DNA of 64,000 nucleotides, taken from positions 1,614,501 through 1,678,500 of the forward strand of contig JAESUZ010005169.1 in the NCBI GenBank assembly GCA_017311185.1. The letters run 5' to 3'. The translations under genes were made by a program, and so were the position numbers. The DNA is from Proteles cristata cristata (taxonomy: Eukaryota > Chordata > Mammalia > Carnivora > Hyaenidae). Below, piece by piece: positions 1-12,069 of this stretch (within the stretch, counting starts at the first letter, position 1; the number at the start of each line of letters is the position of its first letter). The notes under the pieces are model-generated. The model was not told where the DNA came from, made no database searches, and was given only the letters and a program-made list of their open reading frames with translations.

Positions 1-311
1 CATTTGTCTGGTATCAGGCCTCTGGGTGATTGGAGCAGGTGGGTAGCGGCCTGACATGTGACAGTCTGATAAAGAAGGTGGTGGTATATGGGCTCTAAAT
101 TGGTTGGTTTGCACTTGAAATTCATGCTCCTAGGAGAGTCGTTTACTATCTTGAGGAATATCTGGGACCCTGGGAAAGACAGTCCCTTCAGAGTCAGTAA
201 GAATTTAGATGGCAAAGCATCGGAATATGGAAATATGTAAGTCATGATTAATATTTCCATTTCCAACCTCCACTGTGCTGTAAACTTCTCATATCAAAAC
301 CCAGTGTCCAT
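1..311. other. unassigned non-coding sequence
   Basis: I see no long open frame, RNA gene or repeat I can name. The composition is somewhat richer in G and C than the next 2 kb. An old LTR or LINE remnant cut by the window edge is possible but I cannot support it. Confidence 0.4.
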
Positions 312-482
312 GGGGCTCCTGGATAGCTCAGTTGATTAAGCATCTGACTCCTGATTTCAGCTCATGTCATGATCTCATGGTTTGTGACATGGAGCCCCAC
401 ACTAGGCTCTGCTGAAAACATGGAGCCTGCTTCAGATTCTCTCTCTCTCTCTCTCTCAAAATAAATAAGCATTTAAAAAAAA
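312..482 (+). repeat. CAN-SINE (SINEC, felid type), short copy
   Basis: This is a tRNA-derived SINE. The head reads 'ggggctcctggatagctcag', with diverged A- and B-box regions. The middle is shortened, running into a pure CT tract at about 439-456, and the tail is 'aaaataaataagc' plus A. Most of the usual 'gcccctcccctgctc' block is missing, so the copy is about 40 bp shorter than its neighbours. I found no clear target duplication, which suggests age. Confidence 0.85.
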
Positions 483-2681
483 CAATGCCTTATCTAATTT
501 ATCAGGGTTTCCTTGGACTTTTGAATAAATATATTCACTTAGGTGGAAAACTTTGATGGACCACTTAAGTCTACCTCACTGTGAAATTACACAGTAAAAG
601 TCTTAAATATATAAAAGAAAAATAAAAATTATAACAATATACATTGAAACTATATACACATTTTTACACATGCTTCTTTCTTATTCATAAGTTTGCATAG
701 CCATTGTTTTGATTTCATGAAAAAAAGAAGGGTCATTGGAGGCAGGATGATGTTTTCTCCTCAACTGATGCCCTTGATGTGTTTGTGCCCTCAGCTAGCA
801 TCAATATAATGTACAATTAAAATAATCAGTCTCCTTTGCAATGCCAGTTAAAAGTTTCATCTGCTGTCTCACTAGTAGCCAAACTTACCCAAAAGGGCAT
901 TCCTACATGAATTGAAATATTGTACTAGATCAGATCAGTGGTTTTCTGAAGAAATTCAGAAAGATTTTCTCCACAATATCTTACTCAGTGATTTATCATA
1001 TAAAACACATAAAAGCTAAATTATTCACACTTACTTTTGAAAACAAAGGGGAAGCCTAACTACCTCACCTTTTTAAAAACTGTTTCTGGGTAGGTGTGGG
1101 GGAGGAAACAGGTTGGGGTGAAAGACACTCTCTGAGAAATACAAGCTGTAAACCATTAGAATAGATCTTTAATATCTCATCCAACTCTAAATTCCAGGAT
1201 CTTCCTCCAAACTTCTTGGTGTCAATGATGTTTAGTGACAGTAATAGCTAAAAAAAGGATGGTAGAGGAGGGAAATGTAGACTTAGAAAAGTTATAGAAG
1301 TTATTCTAAATTAGTGGTTTTAATACTATTGACCCCAATACTACCTTAGCTTTCTTTGTCTTACGAGACCAGTGTGTCCTCAATTTATATCTTTATGCTC
1401 TAGATCTTGCACAAAGCTCAAACTAATTCTAATCAGCTCTTGGTCTATGGTACTAGGAGAGATATAATCAAATTTCTACTTATCATTAATCTCCCTTGAT
1501 GTTTATAATGGCAACAGGTAAATTAGGTGTTATATAAACACTTTAAAATTATAGATGTAACCAAAATGCTTAATATAAATGTGCCAGGTATCAAAATTAC
1601 ATTTGGATAATGTGTGGCTCACTAAGGTAGTTATGAACCACATTAAGTTATCATCTTAGAAGAGCTTCATTGGACAGCCCTTAGTAGGTTTGCTTTACTA
1701 TTGCCAAATAAAAACATTAAGTTCATACATTTTTATGAAACCAATTCTGTTAGCATTCTTTCTTTCAGAATTTAACCATAACAATACGGCATTCTTTTAA
1801 CTACAGAGTGAAATGTCTGTGCAAATGTCTAGACAGTTAGCTTAAGTAAAATTATAATGAGCTATATCAGATACAATGAATTTCAATTATAAATATGTAT
1901 CATTCTTTACCAAAAAATTAGGAAAATATTTAACAAAGTAGACCTAGTCCAACAGATTTTCTGCTTTTATTATTCTGGTTGGATACCAAGAGTTGATGCT
2001 CTTTGAGATATCGACGTTGATCTGGGCTGGAAAGAGCACTTAGTATAGCAATTATAGAGAACTGTCAGTAAATTCTGTTTGCATTTCTCTGTGCTTATTC
2101 TTTACTTAGGGCATTGCTAACTTCTATTTCCCTAGCTTTACCAACCACATTCATGTAGGAAGTGCCGGAGTTTAGAATTGGTCCTTCGTTAATATTTTAA
2201 TTGCATAAAAGACAAATGCTTGTTTTGTTTTTCAGAAGCATTTCTAGAAGTTTCTCTGTGATTCTGGAACTTGCTCTGTTCTGCCTTTCTGCGATGCCAT
2301 ACTTCTATTTCTAACAAGCTGATAGATGGATAGATAGATGATCCATTGATAGACAGATAGGTAATTTTTCCTGTTTCTCTGTGTTTTTACATATCTTACT
2401 CTTCCTACTTCTCTTCACATTGCTCTATGGAACATCAGTCTGTGAGCAGATGGTAAAAATCCCTTACGTTTTGGAAGCAGACAATAATGTCCAGTTTGAA
2501 AAAGGCATCCTCATCTAATACCAAAGTCTTTAAATTATAACAAACATTATTTATATTCCTCTCAGTACTCCCTCTGCTTGTTGTGGCATGGGACAGTCCA
2601 TGTTCCCAAACAACTAGGCCATCTGTATCCATTAATTGTCTTTTATTGATGTTAATATTAGCTCTCTGGGATTTTGTGGTG
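483..2681. other. unique AT-rich sequence, no gene seen
   Basis: About 2.2 kb without a recognisable gene or repeat. A degenerate GATA-type run lies at about 2320-2360 (tggatagatagatga and relatives). The frame at 2435-2632 on the minus strand has no domain or codon pattern suggesting a gene. Confidence 0.5.
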
Positions 2682-2914
2682 TTTTTTATGTTTATTTATT
2701 TATTTTGAGGGAGAGGGAGTGAGTGTGCATGCGAGGGGGGAGGGGCAGAGAAAGAAGGGGGAGGAGCAGAGAAAGAAAGAGAGAGACTCCAAAGCAGGCT
2801 TCACACTGTCAGCACAGGGCCCAGTGCAGGGCTTGATCTCAGGAACCATGAGCTCATGACCTGAGCCAAAATCAAAAGCCAGACTCCTAACCGATTGAAT
2901 CACCCAAGTGCTCC
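2682..2914 (-). repeat. CAN-SINE, reverse orientation
   Basis: Read on the minus strand this is a full-length SINE: the T-rich tail at 2682-2705 is followed by the GA-rich middle and the head 'gagcacttgggtgattcaat'. The GA-rich middle carries a short internal duplication ('gcagagaaagaa' occurs twice), which lengthens this copy. Similar 10-bp flanks, 'ctgggatttt' before and 'ctggaatttt' after, may be a diverged target duplication. The overlapping frames of 61 and 67 codons are SINE-derived. Confidence 0.88.
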
Positions 2915-3138
2915 TGGAATTTTCTTTTTCTGAAGCAGAGAAAATTAAGTTTCAGTGAAGCTCTCAAGTTTCCAAAGCTTGTATCTTGTCCACTGTTTAG
3001 CATTGTATTGAAACACCCAAATATTTACACTGAATATGGATTTTGGTGATCAAATCAATACCACCCACCATTTCCAGTAGTCTTCTAAGCAGGAAAAAGA
3101 TGCTCATATAAGCCTGGGAATAAGAAGATATGTATGTC

Positions 3139-3350
3139 GGGGCGCCTGGGTGGCTTAGTCGGTTAAGCGTCCGACTTTCGCTTAGGTCATGATCTCGCGG
3201 TTCGTGGGTTCGAGCCCCGCGTCGGGCTCTGTGCTGACTGCCAGCTCAGAGCCTGGAGCCTGTTATTTGTGACTCCCTCTCTCTCTGACCCTCCCCTGCT
3301 CACCGCTGTCTCTCTCTCTCCTAGAAATAAATAAAAATATTAAAAAAAAA
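3139..3350 (+). repeat. CAN-SINE, well preserved, with 14-bp target duplication
   Basis: The head 'ggggcgcctgggtggcttag' is intact. The A-box region ('tggcttagtcggttaagcg') and the B-box ('gggttcgagcccc') match a functional tRNA-type Pol III promoter. Further on are 'gctgactgccagctcagagc', a CT-rich block and a 'ctagaaataaataaaa' tail ending in A10. The 14-bp sequence 'aagatatgtatgtc' lies directly upstream (3125-3138) and downstream (3350-3363). The perfect duplication and consensus-like promoter point to a fairly recent insertion. It shares sequence variants with the copies at 17497, 43107 and 47540. Confidence 0.95.
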
Positions 3351-3382
3351 AGATATGTATGTCAAGTACAGAATAGAAAAGC

Positions 3383-3390
<8 letters not shown>

Positions 3391-3413
<23 letters not shown>
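3391..3413. repeat. (AG)n microsatellite
   Basis: A pure AG tract of about 11 units follows an A9 run, just downstream of the SINE at 3139-3350. Confidence 0.9.
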
Positions 3414-6400
3414 CTCTTCAGAGTCAGAGGGAAAGAGGGGTAGTTAAGGTAATAGAGGAGAGGGCTGAATTGTTCAGTCTTGGTGGGCTGGAGAATGAAA
3501 GCTCTGGAAGGTAAGGCTTCCTTTAAGGGAGGGGCCATTGCTAAAGATGTATCTTTTCCTTGTCAACAGTAGCTCTGAAAACAATTATGAGTCTACTGTG
3601 TCTACCTGATTATGAGATGGCTTTGTATATGCAGGTGTTTGGAAGAAGAGGCATTTTGGCAAGGGAACAGCTAGGACTTGGAATGATAATAATGAAATTA
3701 ATGTCATAGAAGAATGATCAGAACCTGAATTATAGGTTTTGTTGTAGAGACTGAAAAGAGAGAATGGATGTTTTTTTGTTCCAAGATCACACTATTTATA
3801 AAAAGCACAGGAAGAAAAATGAATCCATTGCAAAAAGTTGATTAAATCCCTTCTGCCATCATCCTTGGTTTTCCGGTGACCTGCCCTTTTTATTGCAGCT
3901 TTTAATGGTGACACTCTAGTTTTGTAGGGAGCACTACACTGTGTTTGTGTGGTCATTTAAGTTCTTCTTTCCTAAACACAGCATGCTTTATACCCTTAGC
4001 CACCCAAGGGGTTGCTGCCTGGCAGCATTTCTTTTTATAAGTCATTTAAAATGTCTTAGGTATCATTTTATGACACCTTTACAAGGTTTTCCTAGGTGAC
4101 CATAGTTATCCCCTGAAGATATAACTAATGATTTTACTTCCTAATCCTCAAATTTCTGTGGATTCACATTATAATGAAACCTATAAAACTCGTAAGATTT
4201 GTAATGAAAGTAACCCTGGTATTCTAGAAAAAATAATCCAAAAGTCAAGATAGAGTTGGTGAGACATTACAGTACTGCTGTATTATAGTTTCTCAGATAT
4301 CCATGTAGTCTGCCAATTGTGTAGAATTCATAAAACCACAAATTATCATTAGGTGGAGAAAGTGAAGAAAAATGGTCAGGCAGCAGTGGCTGGCTCCTGA
4401 GAGGTGAGCAGTGGGTCAAATCTCAATCATAGTGTCTTGAGAGCAAGTAGAAAGACCATGAAGCATGAATTCTTATGTGATTCCACTTAGCTTCCCAATC
4501 ACCAGTCAGGTTTTTTGTGAAAAATTCCATGAAACAAATATGTAATAGCATACAGTTTATTGAGCTATATCCTAGGCTCCATGAAGAATGCAAACACGGT
4601 TTAGTGCTGGAAATATAAATATAGATGTATTATTTATGACTCAATCATGAGAAGTAGAAAGCAATGAAAAAAATATATTATGTCATGTTAAATTGAATCC
4701 GATTGACAGAAAAAAGTACAGGGATTGAATAAACTAAACATGAATTCTGGTTGCAGATGAGCTACTTTATTTTATTACCTTTGACTCATCACTTTATTTT
4801 ATTTTTCTCCATTATTAAAAATAGTATGAAAAATCTGGGATATTAATACAAAATAGTCTAATAAGATCTTTTGAAATAACAATATTTTATTTTTCACTCT
4901 TCATAATTAAAACTATTAATAGAATAGCATGGGTATATAAATACTTTTCTCCAAATTAACACTAGGCTACTTGTGCATGTATTTCAGAGCTCTAACTTAT
5001 CTTTGTTTCTGACTCTAAAGAATAGGCTGTATAAAATCATACCAGTTAGTAAAAAAATGTGTATTTAATATGACTACATGTATTTGGTCCAAGTATATGA
5101 AGTTGATTTAACTTCTTCTTTAAAATACAGTCCCACAGTCAGATGACAAATGGCAATAAGAATATGTATGTTGTTGAATTTCCTTTTTCCTACAGTATTA
5201 TACTTCATGGCTTAGAATTGTTCTATTGAAGACAGAGACCAATGAAGGAAATCTGGTGACTAACTTAAAAGTAACCAATGTTTCATTGAATGGGCCATAC
5301 TAAATTGTTTAGTAGATTGGCAAGAACAATTAAGAACTTCTCAACAGTGCTTTGATTAAGAGAGTGATGCGGATCAACTTAAAAATGATACAATCTGGTA
5401 CAACCAAAAAAAGACAACAGATGTCCTAGAGTAGTGCACTTTTGTTAATACATGAGGTAAAATCATTTGTGCATTGTTTCTAAAACAATTGGGGTATTCA
5501 TATCTCTAGGATTATCTAACAGCTTCTCTATCAAGACAGAAAAAAACTAAAAAAGTAAAATGAACTTCTAAGATACTTTTCAGCTTTCAAATTAAAAAAA
5601 GATCTGGTTTTTTTTTTCTCAACCACATCATTTATATACTGAAACTAGGTCCACCATTATCTACAAATATACAAACCTCCAATAATATGTAATTATAGAA
5701 GTACTGAGAAGGTTGAATAGGCATTTTCCACAGTCTTCTCGTCACAGTGACTAAAAGTCAGCCTTTAGAGAATAATCCTTTTGGCTTATTAATTTATAAA
5801 TCCTAATTAGATTCCACATTTCTATGGGAATATAACCCATAATTTATCAGCTATGAACATTTTAGTATAGGTAGAGTGAGTTAAAGAAGATCCTGTGTGT
5901 TGCTTGCTTTCATAGAAAGCTCATCCCAAGTACCTGAAAGAGAAGTTAAAGGATAAAATTACTTCAATGTTAAAGATTATGTGATAAAGAGAAGGAGAGA
6001 AAGGGCTACAGGCAAAGTACTACTTGTTACTTACCAGCATCATTACCACAATGATAAGTCATATATTCTCTTACCCCTGGATCCACGCTTTCCACAAAGA
6101 AGCATTATATGGGAGAGAATAGCATCCTCATCATGGTAAGAGCTTTCTACTATCTTTCTCCTGAAGAATACTGATCTTGACAATGACCCACAGACAAGAA
6201 TGTTCTCTGGAATTCCAGGATTCTAGCAGAGAAGTTATAGCACAGGGTTGGAGGAAAAAAAAAATCCAATTGGATGCATTGATTTCAGTAAGAAGAATTG
6301 TTTTTATTTTACCCACAGCATCATTACTTAGGGTGGCACAGCTCAGTGCCAAGGAAAATTTTCTTGGCCTGCAATTTCTCATACAGGGAAAAGTATGAGT

Positions 6401-6469
6401 ATGTGAGTGAGCCTCCTCAGCTGTGGGTGTGGGGGGCAGGGAAAGAGACCTGAAAAAATAGAGATGACT
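3414..6469. other. unique sequence, no gene seen
   Basis: About 3 kb with no recognisable gene, RNA or named repeat. It is AT-rich with short A/T runs. The frames near 6131-6529 (132 codons, minus) and 6177-6398 (plus) overlap each other and lack any recognised domain. I treat them as chance. Confidence 0.5.
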
Positions 6470-6749
6470 CAAATAAATCAACAATGAAAGAGAAGACATT
6501 ACAACTGATACCACAGAAACAAAAAGCATTATAATAGACTACTATGCAAACTGTGTGGCCTCCCAAATTGTATAACCTAGAAAAAATAGACAGATTCCTA
6601 GAAATATAGAACTTTCCAAGGCCGACGCATGAAGAAATAGGAAATCTGAACAGACCAATATTGAGTAAAGTGATTGATTCAATAATCAAAAACCTCCAAA
6701 GAAAATCTCATTACCAGGAGGTTTCACTGGTGAATTCACCCACATATTT

Positions 6750-7261
6750 TTTTTCTTTCATAATCTATTATCAAGGTGGTTTCCATATAACACCCAGTGC
6801 TCATCCCAACAAGTGCCCTCCTTCATGCCCATCGCCCCTGCTTCTCCTCTCCTCCACCCCCATCAGTCCTCAGTTTGTTCTCAGTATTCAAAAGTCTCTC
6901 ATGGTTTGCCTCCCTCTCTCTCCCCAGCTATTATCCCCCTTCTCATCCCCCATGATCCTCCGTTAAGTTTCTCCTAATCCACCTATGAGTGAAAACATAT
7001 AGTATCTGTCTTTCTCTGCCTGACTTATTTTGCTCAGCACAACACCCTCAAGTTCCATCCACGTTGCTACAAATGGCCAGATTTCATCTCACTCATTGCC
7101 ATGTAGTATTCCATTGTATAGACAAACCACATCTTCTTGATCCATTTGTCAGTCAGTTGATAGACACTTAGGCTCTTTCCATGATTTGGCTATTGTTGAA
7201 AGTGCTGCTATGAACATTGGGGGTCTATGTGTCCCTATGCATCAGCACTCCTGTATTCCTA
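6750..7261 (-). mobile_element. 5'-truncated younger LINE-1 3' end nested in the older LINE-1
   Basis: Reverse-oriented carnivoran LINE-1 3'-end sequence starts at a T-run that corresponds to its poly(A). It includes 'cagtgctcatcccaacaagt', 'catatagtatctgtctttct' and 'ttccattgtatag'. The 17-bp sequence 'aattcacccacatattt' occurs at 6733-6749 and again at 7262-7278, a perfect target-site duplication typical of L1 retrotransposition. The insert is about 510 bp, so nearly all of the element was lost on insertion. Frames in both strands here (for example 6661-6966) are by-products of this repeat. Confidence 0.9.
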
Positions 7262-7981
7262 AATTCACCCACATATTTAAAGAACTACAATCCTTTTCAA
7301 ATTCTTCCAGAAATTTGAATAGGAGAGAACATTCCCAAACTTGTTCTATAAGGAAAGCATTATTGTGATACCAAGGCCAGAATAAGACACTACTAGAAAA
7401 GAAAACTACAGGCCAATATCCCTGGTGAATATAGGTGCAAAAATTTTAAACAAAATACTACCAAAACCAAATCAGCACACACATGGCCAAGAGGCACATG
7501 AAGAGACAACATCACCAATCAGAGAAGTGCAAATCAAAACCAGGAGATAATCACCTTATACCTGTTACTATCAAAATCACAAAATGTAACACATGCTCGT
7601 GAAGATGTAGAGAAAAGCAAATTCTTCTGCCCTGTTAATGGGAATGTAAATTGATGTAGCCACTGTGGACGCTATGAAGATTCCTCAAAAAATTAAAAAT
7701 ACAACTACCATATCAATCACAGTCCTACTTTTGGGTATATTTTCAATGAAAACAAAATCACTATTTTGATATCTGTACTTGACTCACAGAGACAGTGTGG
7801 AATAGTGGTGACCAGGAGCTAGGAAGTTGGAAAGATGAGGAAATGCTGATCAAAGGGCACAAACTTCTAGTTTTAAGATGAATAAGTTCCGGGTATAGAC
7901 TGTATAGCAGGGTGACTATAATTAGCCATACTGAATTATATACTGGAAAGTTACAAAGAGAGTAGGTCTTAAATATTCTCA

Positions 7982-7982
<1 letters not shown>

Positions 7983-8030
<48 letters not shown>
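7983..8030. repeat. (CA)24 microsatellite inside LINE-1 3' UTR
   Basis: A pure CA tract of 24 units lies where old LINE-1 3' UTRs carry a short 'cacacaca' stretch ('attctcatcacacacaca'). It therefore probably expanded from that seed. The minus-strand frame at 7761-8027 with a C/V repeat start is simply this tract translated. Confidence 0.97.
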
Positions 8031-8035
<5 letters not shown>

Positions 8036-8179
8036 GTAATTATGTTTGATGATGGAGGTATTAATTAACTTTGTTGTGATAATTATTTTACAATATATAC
8101 TTGTATCTAATCATCACATTTGACACCTTAAAATTATGCAATGTTATATGTCAGTTATCTCCCAATAAAGGTGGGGGAA

Positions 8180-8949
8180 ATAGTAGCATTATGTGGGAGC
8201 TTAGCCATCTGTGTAGATCATTCTTTAAAAGTCTAGGTTTTAATATAGCAAACTTAGTATCACTGAGGGATGTTATTAGGGGACTTAGAAATTGTAGCAT
8301 GCTTACCCATTATGAATTAAATTGTTTCTATATATTGCACACTATATGACATACTTCTCAATCCTTGGCAATTTCATTTCAATATCTTGCCTATTATAGT
8401 GATAATGAGCACACAAGAGAAGGAAGGACATTTGTGCACACAAAAATCTATTATTGCCTATTGATTACAGTAGTAACATAGGCATTGCAAAAGAAAAATG
8501 CATCTTTGATATCTTGCTAACAATTCAATAATATAACAATTCTATTTTTGTCATGTTTTGTTGTACATATTTTTATAATATCCTAGTCATGAAGAAAATG
8601 GAAAAAACTGATATAGTCTGCTGAATTCTGAAGTTATTGTTCTTTCACTTGGCCTCAAATGATTTGGACACCCAACAACTTAATAAATCTATTGACTTGT
8701 TAGTTAGAGTAATATAACCATTAACATCTGACTCCATGAAAAATAAAGGGTAGAGCAATGGGCTGGGGCCTAGTTTGGGACTTGGGATCACATCGTGAGA
8801 TGGTGTAACCTAAGTTTGATATTTTTACTTTTATCTTTTAGTAATAATCTGAGTTACTGAAGACATGAAGACACTGAGAATTTTAATGTAACATTATGAA
8901 TCTTTTAAAATATAATTATTAGTAGGCCATTGTTTTAATAGCATCCCCA
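8180..8949. other. unique AT-rich sequence, no gene seen
   Basis: I see no named repeat or coding signal. The frame at 8101-8349 begins inside the LINE-1 tail and has no recognisable domain. Confidence 0.5.
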
Positions 8950-9157
8950 GGGGTGCCTGGGTGGCTCAGTCAGTTAAGCATCTGACATTGGCTCAGGTCA
9001 TGATTGCATGGTTCATGGGTTTGAGTCCCATGTCAGGCTCAGAACCTGGAGCCTGCTTTGTTTTTTGTGTCTCCCTCTCTCTTCCTCTCCCCTGGTTGTG
9101 CTCTGTCTCTTTCTCCCTTTCTCAAAAATAAATAAACATTAAAAAATTTTTAAAAAT
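8950..9157 (+). repeat. CAN-SINE
   Basis: The head is 'ggggtgcctgggtggctcag'. The B-box is weakened ('tgggtttgagtccca'). A CT-rich block and the tail 'caaaaataaataaacatt' plus A follow. Part of the usual 'gtgctgacagctcagagcc' region is deleted ('caggctcagaacctgg'). I found no convincing target duplication. Confidence 0.93.
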
Positions 9158-9970
9158 CATCCTTCAATAATTGTGTACATACACAGTTTGTCAATATAAA
9201 TATTTAGCCTATTTAGCATGGAGTAAATAAGTACAATATTATTTCACTAATATACACAAATTAGAGATGATCCCATCATACACTATCTCAATTTTCTGTT
9301 ACTTCAACTTAGTGGATGAATTTAATGTGTGCAAAACTCTCTCATCTGTTATACTTTTTAAGTGTAGATATGATTTTTGAATGTGAATCCCAGAGAAATC
9401 AGAAATTTGCCTTGTGAGATTAGAAACTTCTTTACAGTAGATGAAAAAAGGAAACTAACATCATTTGATTTTATTCCAGAATCATATTGAATCATATTGG
9501 AACTGCACTGCAGGGAGGCTGAGCCAAGTTGGACATGTTCAAAAGAAAAACATCTTGTTTAGAATCCTTGGACTTGTTGTTTGGGTGAAGCCTGTTGGGA
9601 GTAGGTAGATGTAATTGAAAAAGAGAGACTGAGCTGTACTTTCCCCCCTGAGCTCTTTCAGCAGGGAGAAAGAGTTAGACCAGTATCTCTGGAAATGGAG
9701 TTACTTACTGGTCAAGGGCCACACAATGTTGCTTTGGAAAGAGACTTAATATTTGTTAATTATCTCCAGGAGAATTTAAAAAGCAGGTAGACAGAATTCA
9801 TGTTTTGACTGTTGCTTACCAGGAACAATGACCTCGTGTCCGTGTGTGTGTATGTGTGCATTATGATTTTTTTCTGCTTACAAAACAACTGTCTTTTAGG
9901 TCTCTACACATTATTTTCCTTACCCCAAGCCATTCTTTTTCTTTCTGAAACAGATATCATTACCCTATCA
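9158..9970. other. unique sequence, no gene seen
   Basis: No named repeat. 'aatcatattg' is repeated in tandem at about 9480-9500, and a short interrupted (GT)n lies at about 9838-9860. Confidence 0.5.
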
Positions 9971-10228
9971 TTTATTTTTAAGTTTATTAATTTATTTTGA
10001 GAGATAGACAGAGATAAAGAGAGACAGAGAGAGAGACAAGACAGAGACAGAGAAAGCAAGCACACAAGCAAGAGAGGGTCAAAGAGAGAGGAAGAGAAGG
10101 GATCCCAAGCAGGCTCTGTGTAGCCAGCATGGAGCCCAATGCAGGGCTCGAACCCACAAACTATGAGACCGAGACCTGAGCAGAAACCAAGACCGGATGC
10201 TTAAAGAACTGAGCCACCCTGGCACCCC
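9971..10228 (-). repeat. CAN-SINE, reverse orientation
   Basis: The T-rich tail starts at about 9971. An expanded GA/CA-rich middle follows (several 'agagacag' units), then the head complement 'gagccaccctggcacccc' ending at 10228. The internal GA-rich block is longer than in most copies. The frame at 10079-10261 is SINE sequence. Confidence 0.92.
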
Positions 10229-11331
10229 ATATCCTTTCATTATTTTTATACTACTTTTCAATGTGTTACAGTTTTATTGTGTCATTGTTCAAGTTAAAAT
10301 ATGCTAACTAGCCATGGTTCAGGAGAATAGATGGGTCATACCTGGAGCATCCCTCTATGTAAAAATATCAGGAGTTATACTGGGCTGTAAGTCGTCACGA
10401 CAGGCAGTAAGAAATCAATTGGAGAAAATATGATTGGTAAGCCTGATGCTGAGCTCTAAAGGTTAGTGCCCATCAAAACATACATAACTTCTCTCAGCTT
10501 GCTCATTTTGAATTTATCAAATATGAGGAGGGAAAATTATTTTCAATCATTTACTTTGCACTGGACATACTGAGTTCTATATACTCACCTCACTGTCTCT
10601 ATCACCTTATCCAATTTGAGGAATGACTCGTAGAGTTAATTAAATTCAAATCCAGTGCATAGCATGTTCCAGTGCAACCTGTTTAAACAGAGTGATTCTG
10701 ATTTCTCTTCAGAGAGGGGTGTCCTGATACTAGTGGGGTGGGGAGAAGGAAAAATAAATTGATTGTTGCCATAAATGTTTGGTACTGGAGATGGGATACA
10801 ATCAGACAAATCTTTTCAGAGAATGAATGACTTTTAAGTACTTTATCCCTAAAATATTAATGGATATAAATTGATTACACTGTGAACTTGGAAAAGTAGG
10901 AAAGAGAATTTTTTGTGAAGTAAAAGGAGAGAAGAGGAATAAACTAAAAGTCTAAAATAATGAAATAGAGAGTAAACATATATTATTAGTATTATATTTT
11001 AAATGTTTTTAAATTAAATCATAAAATATAAAATAATGGTTAATTTAGTGAAAAAGGGGGAAAAGTTAATACTTGATATCCTACTACTAGTATTGGATAT
11101 CCTACTACTAGTATCCTACACTATTTGATATCCTGATAAACTCAGACAAAGATTATTCAATATGGAGAATATTTTAATCAACAACATGCAAAACTTTAAA
11201 ATTCACAATTAAAATAAATCATTTTGTAATGAAGTATAAATAACCAAAACTGATCAAAGAAAACATAGATTCTCAAAACACTGAGGGAAATGAAAAGGAA
11301 CTACTACTCCTTCAAGATAAAACAAACAAAA
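10229..11331. other. unique AT-rich sequence, no gene seen
   Basis: No gene or named repeat. A short tandem duplication is listed separately at 11073-11114. Confidence 0.5.
11073..11114. repeat. 21-bp tandem duplication
   Basis: The unit 'gatatcctactactagtatt' is present twice in a row with one base difference, and partial echoes ('gtatcctac', 'gatatcctga') follow to about 11135. This looks like local replication slippage. Confidence 0.85.
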
Positions 11332-11343
11332 TTAGATCGGATA

Positions 11344-11561
11344 GGGGTGTCTGGGTGGCTCAGTCAGTTAAAGCATCTGACTGGGTCAGGGCATGATCTG
11401 TCAGTTCTGGAGTTTGAGCCCCATATAGGGCTCTGTGTTGACAACTCAGAGCCTGGAGTCTGCTTCAGATCTGTGTTTCCCTCTCTCTCGTCTGCTCCCC
11501 CACTCACAATCTGTCTCGCTCTTTCTCCCTCTCTCAAAAATAAATAAATGTAAAAAAAAAA
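11344..11561 (+). repeat. CAN-SINE with diverged target duplication
   Basis: Full SINE with head 'ggggtgtctgggtggctcag' and tail 'aaaaataaataaatgt' plus A9. The flanks 'tagatcggata' (11333-11343) and 'tagatcctgata' (11562-11573) look like one target duplication that has since diverged. Confidence 0.93.
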
Positions 11562-11573
11562 TAGATCCTGATA

Positions 11574-12069
11574 ATACATTCACTTCTGACTACTAACAGA
11601 AATGTCAAAAAGTTTAAACTTTAAAAGAGAAAAAGAATGCATTTGTACAAAAGCTTTAACATATGCTATCCAAACAATTGCATATCAATGTAATTGATGA
11701 ATATCAAATTAAAACTACAGAGGGCACAAATATTAAGCACATTTTAAATTTCTGCTGAGAAACATAAAAATGCTTGGAGATAAAAGGAAAAAAAGAACTT
11801 TCTTGTGATTGGGTTAGATTATAAACATTTAATATTAACAATTAAAAGAAAAAAACAAAGGTTACTGTGGGCTTCCACTTATGGCTGCCAAGTAACAAAC
11901 AACAGAGTCTGGAATTACATTTCCACCATAAACAACCAGGAAACTGGGTGAAATAAATAAAAAACAGTGTTTCATGTCTTGAGCAATGGGAAAGCAACAT
12001 TATGATCTATGAGAAAAGAATAACCAATCAAAAATGCCCTGAATTGGCCCAGTTTACAAAGAGATAATT
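11574..12069. other. AT-rich sequence, possibly old LINE-1
   Basis: No coding signal. It lies directly upstream of an old LINE-1 on the same strand and is A-rich on the plus strand as LINE-1 is, so it may be a more degraded part of that element. I cannot match it to a specific LINE-1 segment. Confidence 0.3.

Larger units (their letters stand above)
6470..8179 (+). mobile_element. old LINE-1 (ORF2 part and 3' UTR), interrupted
   Basis: Sequence at about 6470-6745 and 7279-7440 reads as the reverse-transcriptase region of LINE-1 ORF2, with stops and frame breaks. From about 7480 it continues into the C-terminal coding end and 3' UTR: 'gcaaatcaaaacca' at about 7530, then 'gggaatgtaaattgatg' and 'cctcaaaaaattaaaaata'. 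The tail near 8160 reads 'cccaataaaggtggggg'. A block of ORF2 appears deleted between about 7460 and 7500. The element is split by a younger LINE-1 at 6750-7261 and carries a (CA)n run at 7983-8030. Divergence and deletions indicate an old L1M-type copy with no coding capacity. Confidence 0.82.

Noticed and set aside
3139..3230. tRNA gene
   Set aside because: A- and B-box sequences are present, but the context is a SINE head. No cloverleaf with matched acceptor arms is apparent, and the SINE body follows.
6131..6529. 132-codon minus-strand frame
   Set aside because: It overlaps another frame on the plus strand, has no recognised domain, and is low-complexity and S/L/F-rich.
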